Shown here: piece after piece, positions 14,977-15,076 of the stretch
Layout of the letters: each line of letters starts with the position of its first letter
Numbering within the stretch: the stretch's first letter is position 1
DNA from: Clostridiales bacterium UBA6468
GTDB lineage: Bacteria > Bacillota > Clostridia > Oscillospirales > Oscillospiraceae
NCBI GenBank assembly: GCA_002436765.1
Contig: DJNI01000063.1
Location: 1-15,076, forward strand
Direction of reading: 5' to 3'
Length of the DNA stretch: 15,076 nucleotides
Position numbers and translations under genes: made by a program
Notes under the pieces: model-generated
What the model was told of the DNA's origin: nothing
What the model saw: the letters and a program-made list of their open reading frames with translations, nothing else
Database searches by the model: none

Positions 14977-15076
14977 CAGTTCATAAAAATAGTGCAGTCT
15001 CTTGACAAAAGGTGTAAAATTGAGCAGAGGTGATTCAAATGCTGCACAATGAAGCGAGAAAACTGCTGATCGAGGC
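14974..15076 (+). mobile_element. Probable left end of an insertion sequence interrupting xth
   Basis: From about 14974 the composition becomes AT-rich. A leader of some 65 bases precedes a new frame with its own AGAGGTGA site. The junction shows TATA (14972-14975), compatible with insertion at a TA dinucleotide as used by IS630/Tc1-type elements. The right end, inverted repeats and the rest of xth lie outside the window, so the element type is unproven. A TTGACA (15002-15007) is present but lacks a -10 at normal spacing. Confidence 0.5.
15039..15076 (+). CDS. Start of an unidentified protein, possibly a transposase
   Basis: ATG at 15039 follows AGAGGTGA (15026-15033) and opens a frame reading MLHNEARKLLIEA to the window edge. 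Thirteen residues are too few for a family call. A polar helix at the N-terminus followed by a helix-turn-helix is typical of IS630-like transposases, and the position inside a broken gene favours a transposase. This is inference. Confidence 0.4.
   Translation, partial: MLHNEARKLLIE

Noticed and set aside
15002..15020. TTGACA and TAAAAT in the putative insertion sequence as a promoter
   Set aside because: Only 7 bases separate the two boxes, far too short for sigma-A; not called as a promoter.
1..15076. CRISPR arrays, tRNA or rRNA genes, toxin-antitoxin or phage modules
   Set aside because: No regularly spaced repeats, no tRNA cloverleaf or rRNA signature, and no recognisable defence or phage genes were seen on reading both strands.

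Overview
The window reads as a chromosomal segment from an anaerobic, GC-rich Gram-positive bacterium of the Clostridia, most likely Oscillospiraceae or a close relative. This is inferred from Shine-Dalgarno-led genes, sigma-A promoters with 17-bp spacers, a Clostridia-style pstSCAB-phoU operon, a GerMN-domain lipoprotein and strongly G/C-ending codons. No species can be named from sequence alone.

Layout, left to right. (1) Bases 3-134 hold the C-terminal end of an unidentified gene that starts outside the window. (2) Two single genes lie on the minus strand, each with its own promoter and terminator: a type Ic (PF12897-like) aspartate aminotransferase (387-1664) and a glycogen branching enzyme (1878-3890) whose active-site motifs resemble those of eukaryotic branching enzymes. 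(3) Divergent from glgB is the high-affinity phosphate operon pstS-pstC-pstA-pstB-phoU (4128-8220). TTTACA repeats (possible Pho box) lie upstream, and a strong hairpin separates the binding protein from the transporter genes. (4) An aldo/keto reductase of the YghZ type (8346-9335) has a textbook promoter and ends at a bidirectional hairpin. (5) On the minus strand, a family 4 uracil-DNA glycosylase (9385-9951) lies 2 nt downstream of a secreted, membrane-anchored S11 (D,D-carboxypeptidase-like) protein (9954-11435). (6) Divergent from this, and controlled by overlapping face-to-face promoters, is a tightly coupled plus-strand operon: a membrane-anchored helix-hairpin-helix protein (11550-11936), an OmpR-type response regulator (11939-12619), a histidine kinase (12597-14057), a GerMN lipoprotein (14054-14542) and exonuclease III (14539-14976). 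(7) The exonuclease gene breaks off inside its conserved GDLN motif, where an AT-richer sequence begins. That sequence carries the start of a new reading frame and is probably the left end of an insertion sequence.

The ordinary part is central metabolism plus phosphate uptake. The part most worth attention is about 9385-14976. There a penicillin-binding-protein-like domain that has lost all three canonical S11 active-site motifs is transcribed divergently from a regulator-kinase-lipoprotein set whose architecture resembles actinobacterial MtrA-MtrB-LpqB. Both transcription units end in a base-excision-repair gene. I propose this as a candidate cell-envelope sensing locus; that is inference.
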